Source: Alopecurus myosuroides (Eukaryota; Streptophyta; Magnoliopsida; Poales; Poaceae). From it: DNA of 64,000 bases. The stretch lies in the NCBI GenBank assembly GCA_028641055.1, contig CM054057.1:328444482-328508481 (forward strand), read 5' to 3'. Below, in pieces: positions 1-9,756 of the stretch (its first letter is position 1; each line of letters starts with the position of its first letter). The notes under the pieces are model-generated. The model saw only the letters and a program-made list of their open reading frames with translations. It did no database searches and was not told the origin of the DNA. The position numbers were made by a program, and so were the translations under genes.

Positions 1-278
1 CTCTGCTCTAGTGAGAGCTTTTGCCACTTATTTCTATTTCTTTGTGTCTTAGAGATTTGTTGTGATATCACTTGTTCAAATGCCGTTGACGTACCATGTG
101 TGTATGTTATGAAGTATGTCAATGGAAGTAGTCGGATTTCTATGGGATGGTTTACGCAGACGATGAATAGTAGAGGTTGGTTGTCACACGTATACGTGTT
201 GGCCTACTCGTAAGAGATGCGGGTGCAGGTAGGCCCCGTAATCCAACTATCTACTGTTTAGCGGGCTGTGAGTATCCT
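1..278. other. Unassigned sequence left of the E1 break
   Basis: No coding region, terminal repeat or recognised transposon motif could be supported here. The reverse transcriptase frame of the neighbouring minus-strand element stops making sense at about 279, so this stretch is either its strongly decayed continuation or DNA joined to it by a deletion. Confidence 0.4.
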
Positions 279-701
279 CTAGAAGTCCGGGTGCGACACT
301 ATCTGATGAAAACCAGAGTAGGCATCTATGAAATACAAAAGCTCACAACCAGCAGTGGAATCGATCACCTGATCTATGCGGGGTAGCGGAAAGGGATCTT
401 TGGGGCAGGCCTTGTTCAGGTCGGTGTAGTCCACGCACATGCGCCATGCGGTATCCGCCGTGGGGTCCTCCTTCTTCTTCTCAACCATCACCGGGTTGGC
501 TAGCCAGTCAGGATGCAAAACCTCCATGATGAAGTTGCTTATCAGCAACTTGGTGATCTGGTCACCAATGGCCTTCCTTCTCTCATCACCAAAGCGGCGC
601 ATCGCCTGCTTCACTGGCTTGGCATCATGCCGCACATGGAGCGAGTGCTCAACCAACTCCCTCGGGACACCTGGTAGATCCTCATTGGACCAGGCGAACA
701 C
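279..701 (-). pseudogene. E1 reverse transcriptase, N-terminal fragment
   Basis: The fragment covers the entry to the RT domain. A DVFAWS-like lead-in (VFAWSNEDLPGVP after the upstream stop) is followed by the fingers region with WLANPV and WRMCVDYTDLNKACPKDPF, then the start of the palm with DAYSGFHQI, the first catalytic-Asp motif. It ends at a stop directly after HPDF. The YxDD catalytic box, thumb, RNase H and integrase are absent. It continues the frame of the protease fragment at 741-2312 after a nonsense codon at about 738-740. In an intact element this enzyme would copy element RNA inside Gag particles. Here it is too short to function. Confidence 0.85.
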
Positions 702-740
702 GTCCCAATTCTCACGGAGGAAGTGGATGAGCTCGCTTTC

Positions 741-2312
741 CTATTTCTCTCCCAACCCAGCGCCAATGATGGCAACACGGTCTGGGAACTCAGGATCAAC
801 CTGGACTTTCCTTGTCTCCTGGGACGCTTGGAATGCAGTCTCGTACTGGGAACTCGGCGTGCCGGGCGCACCACCCTGCACTGCTTGCGCCATCGCCACC
901 ACCTCATACATCTTTTTATTCTCGGCAGCAATGACCATGGATTCCGCTAGCTGGGAACCAGCAGAAGCACACTCCAAAGACCTCTTGTAATCACCCGAGA
1001 TGGTGATGACTCCGTTGGTACCAGGGATCTTCATCTTCAGATAGGCAGCATGGGTAGAAGCCATGAACTTGGTGAGTGCAGGCCTACCGAGAAGGGCGTG
1101 GTAGGGGCTCTGAAGATCGACCACCTCGAACCGGACGTACTCGGTGCGGCAGTTTTCCCTGGTGCCGAATAGGACATCCATCCAGATGCGGACGATTGGA
1201 GCACAAGATACCCCCGGCACAATTCCATGGAATGTGGTCTTGCTGGGCAGCAGCATGTTCTCGGCAAGGCAGAGATTCTTCAATGTATCCAGATACATGA
1301 TGTTGATGCTGCTGCCGTTGTCAATCAGCACCTTACTGAAACGGACGTTCTTCTCGGGTCCCAGAAAAGTGGGATCCAGCACCAGAGCATAGCTACCCAG
1401 GTTGGGCATCACCTTGGGGTGATCAGTCTTGGACCAAGTCACCTCCTGGTCGCACCAGCGCAGATAGTTAGGCATTGCCGGGATGACGGTGTTTACCTCC
1501 ATCGCACGCCTGTGCTGTGACTGCTTGTCGACTAGCTCGGTGACGAAGATCATATAGCTCTCGTGGTGCTCCTGGTACTGGTTGCGGTCTCCACCACCAT
1601 TGTTGCCGTTGTTGTTGTTGTTACCTTGGTTGTTGTTGTGGGTGTGGAAGTTGCGGTTGCGGTCGTTGTTGTTGTAGCGGTAGCGGTCGTTGTTGAAGTT
1701 GCGGTTGGCTCCTAAAGCCACCTGGTTGACATTTTCTCTTCTCGGGATGGCTGCAGGCCTGGGAGCGGGAGCCCGAGCTGGCTGCACAATGGCATTCGCA
1801 GCTGGCAGAGGAGGAGGAGGAGGAGGAGGAGGCAGGCCCTCGTTCTTGATCTTTTCCCACCAGCTGCATTGCCGAGTAGTGTGGTTGGCAGGCCTGGCCG
1901 GATGCCGAGTGTGGAAGCTGCACGGACAATCCTTCATTTCCGTGAAGATGAAGTTTGGGGAAGGACCCGAGTTGCCACTAACCTGCTGGGAAGCACTGTA
2001 CGGTTTCTTGATTCCTTGGCCCTGATTCTGGTTTTGCCCGTACTGGGCTCCAGCAGTTTTTTGCCTCTGGCTACTCCCAGCAGCCGTGGTCACAACATTC
2101 ACCTCCTCGGGATCATACCGAGTATCAATCCGGTCACCCCTGCGCTTGTTGCGGAAATCATTGCGCTTGCTGCTGTTCTTGTTGTAGTTCCTTCTTGGCT
2201 CAGGGGAGTCCATCAGAGGCTGAGTTGGGTCGCCGAGTGCATACATGTCAGCAATCTTGATAGTCTCCACGAGTGTACTCGGCATCTCGCGCTGCAGCTT
2301 CTGCCACAACAT
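741..2312 (-). pseudogene. E1 Gag C-terminal half plus aspartic protease
   Basis: The N-terminal part continues the capsid-like region (LQREMP, ADMYALGDPT). Then comes a long low-complexity stretch of Asn, Gln and Pro, encoded by GTT and GGA triplet runs on the plus strand, and a poor Cys/His cluster (CPCSFH ... TTRQC) where Tat Gags carry a zinc-knuckle-like motif. From about residue 320 it becomes a retroviral-type aspartic protease: the active site reads LIDNGSSINIMY and the flap/C-terminal motif reads ALLGRPAL. The second active-site residue is Asn where relatives have Gly (DGGS). The frame closes at a TAG before the RT fragment. Processing of the polyprotein would have been its role. Confidence 0.8.
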
Positions 2313-2330
2313 GCTGCCATGCCTGCAGCC

Positions 2331-3347
2331 CTACGCAAACCAAGTAATGGCCTGGGCCTCATTCACACCTTCACAGGTGTTCCTCAAGGTGCTCCACCGA
2401 GTAAGATACTCGCAGTCGGTCTCGTCTTCCCGCTCCTTGCAAGCGGACAACTGCTGCGGTCTATTCGGCCTCTTGTACGTGCTGGTGAAGTTGCTGATGA
2501 AGGCCTCCGAGAAGTCCAGCCAGCAATTGATACTGTCCCTGGGCAGGTTGTTGAGCCACGTTCGAGCTGGACCCTCAAGCATTTGCGGAACATACCGCAC
2601 AGCCCATCTCCGGTTCCCGCCTGCAATGTGCACGGCTGTGACGTAGTCACTCAACCAGTCTTCTGGCTTGGTGCTGCCATTGTTGCACTTGGTCCCCCTG
2701 GCCAGCTGGAAGTGGTTCATGGATGGCTCGTTCATGATACGAGCACCAAAGCATTCTGGGCCAGGCGGCCCCTTGTTCTCGAGTTGCGCGGACAGATTGA
2801 TCCTGTCCAGCTTGAACCTGGCATCACTGGGCTCCAACATGTGTTCACCAAGGCGATCAGCAACATTCCTGGGGTCAGCATAACCGGCTAACCCCATCGC
2901 CGAGTAGCCATCATCATATCTGTTCTCCTGCACGATAGCGGGTTGCAACACAGGGTTGGCTGCTGGCGCAGCCGCACACGGCTGTGCTGCAGCAGGCTGC
3001 TGCGTACTCTGCCGAGTAGGCTGAGCAGCAGGACGCCGAGAAGGCCCCGCATTGTCTCCGCTTTGCCCCTTGCTCTGAGCTTTATGGGCTTGATAGCCTC
3101 CTCCTGCAGTAGTGTGTTTCTGACCGGATTCTCGCGGCACACCGCGCTGTTTCGCAGCGAGAACCGAGTCGTACACCTGCATCTCTCTACCTTTCCCAGA
3201 GTGCACACTCTGGTCCCTCTCGCGACTGGGATGCGGGGATGACGTTTGGTCATGGGACCTCGCATCACGCGAGTGCACAATCTGAGAGGCGTCAGGACCC
3301 GGATTGGCTTTCTGGAACTCCTCATTCTGCCTAGCAGCCTCTAGCAC
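2331..3347 (-). pseudogene. E1 Gag, capsid region
   Basis: This middle piece of Gag has a charged, Gln/Ala-rich linker followed by a retrotransposon capsid-like domain with ARTWLNNLP, WLDFSEAFISNFTSTYKRP and LTRWSTLRN. These correspond to the major homology and CA helices of plant Ty3/gypsy Gag. It ends at WFA-stop (about 2329-2331) and the frame resumes at once in the 741-2312 piece, so one nonsense mutation separates them. Structural role: assembly of virus-like particles. The plus-strand readings over the same interval are antisense shadows. Confidence 0.8.
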
Positions 3348-3372
3348 CAGCTCATTGAGCCTCTCCTGCTGC

Positions 3373-4173
3373 CTAGCGCGCGTCGCCAGCTAGGTTTGGC
3401 AACTCTGCGGCTACAGCCTCTGCAGCTCTAAGGGTTTTGGCGGGGGTGTTGTATCTAGGCCTGGTGGAGGTGTTTGCGGTGGCAGATTGGCTAGGAGCAT
3501 CTACAACTGTCGCCATCTCGGCGCCTAAGTTGCGACGCGTAGCGCCTAATTTGCTAGACTTCCTAGCAACAGGAGTAAAGCCGTGAGCCTTGTTGTATTC
3601 GTTCTGGTCTAGGCTAAGCTCGAGCCTAACCTTTTCCAGCTCCAGCTGCTCGGAGAGCAACTCCTGACGCTGCCGGTCGAGTTGTGCCCTCATGGTCAAG
3701 AGCTCGAGCTCGGTGGGAGGCGGCATGCCCATCCGCACGGCGGATGCCGGTATCGTCGGTGTAGTGCAGAGAGGGATGTTGCAGTCCGTCTCGTACGGCT
3801 TGTGGGTCTTCCCGCCAGCACTCAAGCCAGCAAGATCCTCGATGACGCTCGCGGCAGCAGCCGCGCCCTTCCCGGCATCGGCCGCCAGGCCGGCCACCAT
3901 CACTTCCACGCTATCCGCAGAGCGGCCAATCGGCTTTCCGCGAGCAGCGATCACAGCAGGAGGATCTTCCGCGACTAGCACCTCCTCCGGGAACTCGGGG
4001 ACGATGGCGGTGGCGATGTAAACGAGGTGCGAGCCGAAGGAGAGCACCGAGCCGCCTGCCGGCAGGGGCCTCCCGCTGAAATCTCCGGCGTTGTCGGTGA
4101 CAAAGTCGAAGGAGCCGAATCTGTGGACAAGGCCACAGACCACGCGCTCCCCAGTAGCAGAAACGAGTCCCAT
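3373..4173 (-). pseudogene. E1 Gag, N-terminal region
   Basis: The open frame runs further upstream into the PBS and LTR. The likely true start is the Met at 4171-4173 (MGLVSATGERV), 34 bp downstream of the primer binding site. The product is Ala-rich, then has a Glu/Leu/Arg-rich helical stretch (MRAQLDRQRQELLSEQLELE) that should form a coiled coil, then a basic Ser/Thr-rich stretch. A frameshift near 3372 separates it from the capsid piece, which continues with a second Glu/Gln-rich helix. I know of no catalytic activity for this segment. Confidence 0.65.
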
Positions 4174-4206
4174 CCGAACATGGACTCCAGCCAGCGCCTC
4201 TGTCTG

Positions 4207-4223
4207 CCCCACGGTGGGCGCCA
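4207..4223 (-). other. E1 primer binding site (copy 1, next to gag)
   Basis: The minus strand reads TGGCGCCCACCGTGGGG, starting 2 bp inside the LTR end (CCACGACA). The TGG start fits pairing with a tRNA 3' CCA. Two more copies lie 296 and 592 bp further on, at 4503-4519 and 4799-4815; the last carries one changed base (GGTGCC). Confidence 0.75.
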
Positions 4224-5094
4224 ACTGTCGTGGTGGTATCACGGCAGATGCCATGGGATGGCTAAAGTTGGGGCCGATGAACGCTGGAGGTGCTCGGGGA
4301 GGGATCACACGGCGAGTAGCCGCGTGTGGTAAATCACAAACAATGCAAACACCAAGATCTTACCCAGGTCCAGGGCCCTCGTGTGGAGGTAACACCCCTA
4401 CTCCTGCCTCTCTCTGTATATGTGTGTTACCGAGTAGCCACATTACAATCAGGCCTTTAGCCGAGTAGCCACTCTTGCTCTCTCTAGTTCTCTCTAAGTG
4501 TTCCCCACGGTGGGCGCCAACTGTCGTGGTGGTATCACGGCAGATGCCATGGGATGGCTAAAGTTGGGGCCAATGGACGCTGGAGGTGCTCGGGGAGGGA
4601 TCACACGGCGAGTAGCCGCGTGTGGTAAATCACAAACAATGCAAACACCAAGATCTTACCCAGGTTCAGGGCCCTCGTGTGGAGGTAACACCCCTACTCC
4701 TGCCTCTCTCTTTATATGTGTATTACCGAGTAGCCACGGTACAATCAGGCCTTCAGCCGAGTAGCCACTCTTTCTCTCTCTAGTTCTCTCTAAGTGTTCC
4801 CCACGGTGGGTGCCAACTGTCGTGGTGGTATCACGGCAGATGCCATGCGATGGCTAAAGTTGGGGCCGATGGACGCTGAAGGTGCTCGGGGAGGGATCAT
4901 ACGGAGAGTAGCCGCGTGTGGTAAATCACAAACAATGCAAACACCAAGATCTTACCCAGGTTCAGGGCCCTCGTGTGGAGGTAACACCCCTACTACTGCC
5001 TCTCTCTTTATATGTGTGTTACCGAGTAGCCACAGTACAATCAGGCCTTCAGCCGAGTAGCCACTCTTGCTCTCTCTAGTTCTCTCTAAGTGTT
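4207..5094. repeat. Three tandem 296-bp units spanning the LTR end and PBS
   Basis: Units start at 4207, 4503 and 4799, an exact 296-bp period, and are nearly identical. Each contains PBS, LTR terminus and U5-like DNA. The array ends where the ordinary LTR continues at 5095 (tcccacgag), which shares a cccac core with the unit start (ccccacgg). This suggests duplication through short homology. Confidence 0.95.
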
Positions 5095-5691
5095 TCCCAC
5101 GAGTGAGTCGACCCTCGCACAGGAGGAGGCAGGGCACCTTATATACTGGTGCCCAGCCGAATAGAAAACAAGTATAAAGTACAACGGCATGTGACAGGAG
5201 CCCTGCAGAACCGCGCACGCCTCCGGGTTCCCGCTAACACTCGCCCCGTAAGTCGTTGCGCCGTTCGGAGATGGGACCTCTCCACCCTTGTCAGTGAGAT
5301 AGGGTAGGCCCCTAGCCCTGTCCTGTCCCCTCTGTCAGTAACAGGACTAGACAGGCACCTAACGCGCTGTAGCCACACCGTGGTGCGGATAATCACGCAC
5401 TCCGTAAGTTGAACCGCACGCCGTACGGACGCAGGATGCGCGGGATCCTTTGTCAGAACGGCTCCATTGACTTCTGGTCCGAGTAGGAACCCACTCCCTC
5501 TACTCGGACCACTTCCTCTACTCGGAAGAATGTACCTTTCTTGGTTCTTCCTCCTGGCCACTGGTAAGTACGGCCGAATAGCTGTCCACCGAGTAGCGGG
5601 TACCGGGTAGCCAGCCAACTTGGTCAAAACAGCTCTTCTGATCTTGCTTTTAGCACTTGCCTTACCCCTACTCGGGGGTAACCCCCCGACA
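4226..5691 (-). repeat. E1 5' LTR, expanded by internal tandem repeats
   Basis: The LTR starts TGTCGGGG at 5691 on the minus strand and ends CCACGACA at 4226, giving TG...CA ends. About 590 of its 1466 bp come from two extra copies of a 296-bp unit that itself includes the LTR end and PBS, so the ancestral LTR was nearer 0.87 kb. A TATA box lies at 5137-5145. The motif GAGTAGCC recurs many times. The partner 3' LTR is not in the window. Confidence 0.75.
5137..5145 (-). promoter_or_regulatory. TATA box in the E1 LTR
   Basis: The minus strand reads TATATAAGG, about 550 bp from the LTR 5' end and just upstream of the tandem-repeat array. This places transcription start close to the array, so the repeats lie in R/U5. 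Confidence 0.6.
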
Positions 5692-6495
5692 CTGTGGTTA
5701 TTCTCAACTACACACACTTGCACAAGTAATCAACCGACTACAAGTGGTCCTGTACCTTCTAATTCCCAATGGAATAGATGATAACACGCAGAATCTGCAA
5801 CGGATCTTTACTTCAAGATGAAAGCTTAAACAAGCAATACAATCTGAGGTGTAAGGGGAATTGTCTAAAACGTAGTCTAACCTATTTGGGGTGCAATGGC
5901 CAGCTATTTATGAGGGGTAGGAGTGCGGTAAAAGAGGTAGGGCGCACTCCCCTTGTTGTGTTTGGGTGGGACTCTATCCCCCCCTTTTATTACAAACATA
6001 AATTTAAATAAGAGTCCTAGGAAATAAGGACTCACGGGTCCACTTCTTCTAAACTACTAGGACTCTTTCTATGGCGCATCCACAAGGTGTGGTGCGCCCC
6101 CTTGATGTTTTCCATCCATATCTCCCTTGTTTTCCAGCAGCTCCACCTTGTTTTCTAGCTTGTGGCTTATGTTTTCCAGCTGCTCCTTCTTGTTTTCCAG
6201 CATGTACTTCAGGTTTTCCAGCTTGTTCTTGTTGTTATCCAGCTCCTCTTCATGCTCATCTCCATTCATGTTTGTGTTATCAACAACCCTGATTATACAT
6301 AAATGCATATACTTAGATAGTATAAAATTCTCATGATCACAAACATCAAATTCTATTAAGAGTGAGTTCACCTATTATTCTAATAACTTGGTTCTTGATC
6401 TTGTCATAGGTCCAAGTCTCACTCCATTAGTATTATCTTGATCAGCAACATTATCATGTGTGTGTGTTGGTGAAGAGCTAGGGATGTCCTCATCA
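5692..6495 (-). repeat. E2 3' LTR, cut by E1
   Basis: This matches the right LTR from 12701 to 13500 almost throughout. The last 115 bp (equivalent of 12586-12700) are missing because E1 sits at the junction. It starts TGATGAGGACATCCC on the minus strand, directly after the polypurine tract. It encodes the C-terminal tail of the polyprotein. Confidence 0.9.
6129..6245 (-). repeat. 21-bp degenerate repeats encoding LEN heptads (3' LTR copy)
   Basis: The plus strand repeats gttttccag about every 21 bp. On the minus strand this reads six heptads starting LEN or LDN, a leucine-spaced pattern expected to form a coiled coil. The same array is in the other LTR at 13135-13252. Confidence 0.8.
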
Positions 6496-7049
6496 TCCTC
6501 CCCCTCTTGAAAAGGTGTCGACCTCGACGCATCAAGGTCATCTCCATAATATGGTGTCAAATCAGCAACATTGAAGGAATTGCTAACACCAAACTCATCA
6601 GCTGGAAGATCTATCATGTATGCATTATCATTGATTCTACCAAGAACTTTGTATGGACCAGCACCTCTTGGCATCAACTTGGACTTGCGTGATTTTGGGA
6701 ATCTATCCTTGGGTAAATGCACCCAAACCATAGCACCAGCCCGAAATATCATCTCCTTCCTTTTCTTGTTCATGCGTTCAGCCACATGTTGTCCCTTCTT
6801 CTCTATAGCCATCTTGGTCTTCTCATGTATCTTCTTGAAAAAATCAGCACGCTTCGAGGCCTCCATGTTAACTCTCTCATGTATGGGAAGCGGCATCATA
6901 TCTAGTGGAGTAATGGGTTTGAAACCATACACCACTTCAAACAGGCATAGCTGAGTAGTGGAGTGTACAACCCTGTTATAAGCGAACTCAACATGACACA
7001 AACACTCCCCCCACTCCCGCATGTTCTTCTTGATCATGGTGCGCGACAA
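6375..7049 (-). pseudogene. E2 integrase C-terminal part, running into the LTR
   Basis: It opens with the end of the catalytic core region (FAYNRVVHSTT, PFEVVYG-like FEVVYGFKPITPLD), then the C-terminal DNA-binding region with GAMVWVHLPKDRFP, KLMPRGAGPYKV and FNVADLTPY. It continues across the polypurine tract into the LTR with an acidic stretch and GPMTRSRTKLLE, the position of the CRM targeting (CR) motif. It stops at TAA at about 6375, whereas the other LTR stays open through the same point. It is separated from the upstream pol frame by a 22-bp tandem duplication at 7031-7074. In CRM elements this tail is thought to direct insertion to centromeric chromatin. Confidence 0.85.
6496..6508 (-). 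other. E2 polypurine tract
   Basis: The minus strand reads AAGAGGGGGAGGA immediately before the 3' LTR start (TGATGAG). This is the expected plus-strand DNA priming site. It lies within coding sequence for the integrase C terminus. Confidence 0.85.
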
Positions 7050-7074
7050 TTGTGATCATGGTGCGCGACAATTG
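7031..7074. repeat. 22-bp perfect tandem duplication in E2 integrase
   Basis: Copies at 7031-7052 and 7053-7074 are identical. Because 22 is not a multiple of three, the duplication shifts the frame and removes the glutamate-bearing end of the catalytic core from the upstream reading frame. Confidence 0.95.
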
Positions 7075-8110
7075 GTTGGTGACATGTAGTTGAAAACAAC
7101 AACTTTGTCCCCAGCTTCCCCCAAAGTGTCTTCCAGAAATAGCTCATGAACTTCACATCTCGATCATAAACAATAGTCTTTGGTACTCCATGTAATCTCA
7201 CTATGTCCCTGAAAAACATATTAGCAATATGTGATGCATCGTCGCTTTTGTGGTATGCAATAAAGTGTGACATCTTGGAAAATCTATCCACTACCACAAA
7301 TATTGAATCGTGTCCCCTCTTGGTTCTTGGTAATCCTAGCACAAAATCCATACTAATATCCTCCCATGGTGTAGTAGGTGCAGGAAGAGGGGTATACAAC
7401 CCATGCGGTTTTAGTTTTGACTTTGCTTTGTTGCAATTGACGCAACGCTGCACAAATCTATAAACATCTCGCCTCATATGTGCCCAATAGAAGTTATCAG
7501 CTAACATGACTAATGTTTTCTCCCGTCCAAAGTGTCCCATCAATCCTCCACTATGAGATTCCTGCAACAACAGCAAACACAAAGAACACTCGGGAACACA
7601 TAATTTGTAAGCTCTAAACAGAAAGCCATCATGAATATGATATTTATACCATGCTTTTACACTAGTACATTTAGCAAAAGGCATAGAAAACTCAGTTTCA
7701 TTTGCATATAATTCACGTAGACTCTCTAAACCAGGAACTTGCACATCTAGTTTGGTAAGAAGCATGTTCTTCCTAGATAGTGCATCAGCAACCACATTGT
7801 CCAATCCTTTCTTATACTTCATAATATATGGGAAAGACTCAATGAACTCTACCCATTTAGAATGTCTCTTATTAAGATTAGATTGGCTCTTCAGAAACTT
7901 CAATGCCTCATGATCAGAATGTATGATAAATTCTTTGGGCCACCAATAATGTTTCCAAACCGCAAGAACTCTAACAACCGCATACAACTCTTTATCATAG
8001 ACAGAATAATTCAATTGTGAACCATGCAGGTTCTCAGAAAAATAAGCAATAGGTTTCTTTTCCTGCATAAGTACTCCTCCAATTCCAATGCCACTGGCAT
8101 CACATTCAAT
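7053..8110 (-). pseudogene. E2 RNase H and integrase N-terminal/core
   Basis: RNase H comes first ([37 protein letters not shown]). The integrase HHCC zinc-binding domain follows (H...[12 protein letters not shown] and CVNCNKAKS), then the catalytic core up to its second Asp. The first core Asp is in [11 protein letters not shown]. The second lies in YDRDVKF, where relatives read SDRD. The third catalytic residue is lost because the frame breaks at the 22-bp duplication. The join to RT is also frameshifted near 8110. Function in an intact copy: removal of the RNA template, then insertion of the cDNA. Confidence 0.85.
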
Positions 8111-8967
8111 CTCAAATTTTTATTGAAATTTGGAAGCATCAACAATGGTGCAGAAATCAATTTATTTTTCAGCTCATCAAATTCCATGTCTTGAGCAACA
8201 CCCCATTCGAAATAAACTCCTTTCTTAGTCAAATCATTCAAAGGTGCAGTAGTGGTACTAAAATATCTAACAAATCTTCTATAAAAACCAGCAAGACCAT
8301 TAAAACTATGCACTTGACTCACATTGATGGGGGTAGGCCAATTTCTTATAGCTTCTATTTTCGAATCATCTACCTCAATCCCATGTTTAGAAACAACATA
8401 TCCCAGAAATATGACCTTATCTTTGCAAAAAGTGCACTTCTCAAGATTACCAAATAATTTGTTTTCTCTTAGCACATGCAAGACTTGTCTAATATGATCA
8501 ACATGTCCAGTTTCATTGTGGCTATATATGAGAACATCATCAAAATAGACTACCAAAAATTTGCCAATAAAGTTTCTCAAAACATAGTTCATAAGTCTCA
8601 TGAAAGTACTAGGTGAATTGGTTAAACCAAAAGGCATCACTAACCATTCATATAAACCAAATTTTGTCTTAAAGGCTGTTTTCCACTCATCCCCCTCTTT
8701 CATCCTAATTTGATGATAACCACTACGCAAATCAATCTTAGATAAAACAGCAGCACCACTTAATTCATCTAGCATATCTTCGAATCTTGGAATAGGATGA
8801 CGATAACGAATAGTGATGTTGTTTATTGCCCTACAATCTACGCACATGCACCATGTACCATCTTTATTAGGAACCAAAATCACAGGGACATCACAAGGGC
8901 TAAGACTGATGCGAATATACCCTTTATCAAGGAGCTCTTGTACTTGTTTCTGAATTTCCTTCGTCTC
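8111..8967 (-). pseudogene. E2 reverse transcriptase
   Basis: A nearly complete RT domain: [30 protein letters not shown] with the first catalytic Asp, [15 protein letters not shown], and the YFDDVLIYS catalytic box with both aspartates, followed by the thumb ([14 protein letters not shown]). Catalytic residues are intact. However, the frame is cut off upstream by a TAG at 8968-8970 and shifts downstream around 8110, where a conserved PDFNK-type sequence runs into nonsense. The wording is that of the CRM/chromovirus group. Confidence 0.9.
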
Positions 8968-9321
8968 CTAGGGATTAGTCCTATAAGGAGCTCGGTTTGG
9001 TAATGTGGCTCCAGGTATCAAGTCAATTTGGTGTTCTATGCCACGCAATGGTGGCAACTCTGCTGGTACCTCCTCTAGAAACACATCATCAAATTCCTGC
9101 AACACATTAGAAACACCAATAGAGAGAGGGCCCATGTCTTTAGAAACCAAAATTTCTCCCTTGTGCATGATCACTATAGGTAGTAAACTAGGATCCTCAC
9201 TAAACTCTCTCAAGTCATCTTTGGTGGCTAACATGCATAATAGGCTCACTCCCTCACTTTTATTTTTACCACTCAGCTTGGCTTTGCTATTATCACTCAC
9301 AATATTTTTGTTTCCTCTCAT
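8968..9321 (-). pseudogene. E2 protease-RT linker
   Basis: This is the segment between protease and RT. It ends in the conserved lead-in (FDDVFLEEVPAELPPLRGIEH, then GATLPNRAPYRTNP) that precedes RT in chromoviruses. A TAG at 8968-8970 interrupts what should be an uninterrupted join to RT. It has no catalytic role of its own. Confidence 0.8.
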
Positions 9322-9363
9322 CTCATCTCTCTCACTCTTAGTTTATAAATTCACTTCTGTTTT

Positions 9364-9732
9364 TTAATGAGATTCATTTACAATTTGTTGTGGTGTCATA
9401 GGCCTCATAATGATTTCCTTCTCATGCCAATTCAACTGGTGTGTATTTTCTTTTCCATTGTGTATAGCATTCCTGTCAAACTTCCATGGTCTTCCCAGCA
9501 ACATGTGACAAACAGACATTGGTACCACATCACACTCAATGGTGTCTGTGTATGGTCCAATTTGAAATTCAACTCTAACCATGTAGCTCACCTTCATTTC
9601 TCCTTTATCACTTAACCACTGAATGTAATAAGGATGAGGGTGTGGGATATATTTCAACTTTAGCTTTGCACGTAAATGTTTGCTTGCTAAGTTTCTGCAA
9701 CTTCCTCCATCAATAATAACTTTGCAAGCCAT
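9364..9732 (-). pseudogene. E2 aspartic protease
   Basis: The active-site segment reads VIIDGGSCRNLAS, the DGGS variant usual in plant chromoviruses. MLLGRPWKFD matches the C-terminal conserved GR motif. The domain is close to full length. It is separated from gag (9757 upwards) and from the RT linker by short stretches with stop codons. It would mature the Gag-Pol polyprotein. Confidence 0.85.
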
Positions 9733-9756
9733 TTGAGGGCCTACAATAGCTTTAGT

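Larger units (their letters stand above)
279..5691 (-). mobile_element. E1: truncated Ty3/gypsy retrotransposon, Tat lineage
   Basis: On the minus strand the order is LTR (4226-5691), primer binding site, gag, protease, start of reverse transcriptase. Everything after the first third of reverse transcriptase, including RNase H, integrase and the 3' LTR, is missing from the window. The reverse transcriptase wording (WLANPV, WRMCVDYTDLNKACPKD, DSTAGC) is typical of the non-chromovirus Tat group. Gag and pol fragments are separated by stops and shifts. The right edge adjoins the interrupted LTR of E2, with 5692-5696 (ctgtg) as the likely target-site duplication; its partner lies beyond the missing left end. 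The element is a dead copy. Confidence 0.85.

Noticed and set aside
1869..2891. 340-codon plus-strand open frame
   Set aside because: It lies antisense to the E1 gag capsid region, and its composition is that of complemented gag; no domain was recognised.
4207..5094. Three separate nested LTR ends from different insertions
   Set aside because: The exact 296-bp period and near identity with no other element between the units indicate tandem duplication of one junction.
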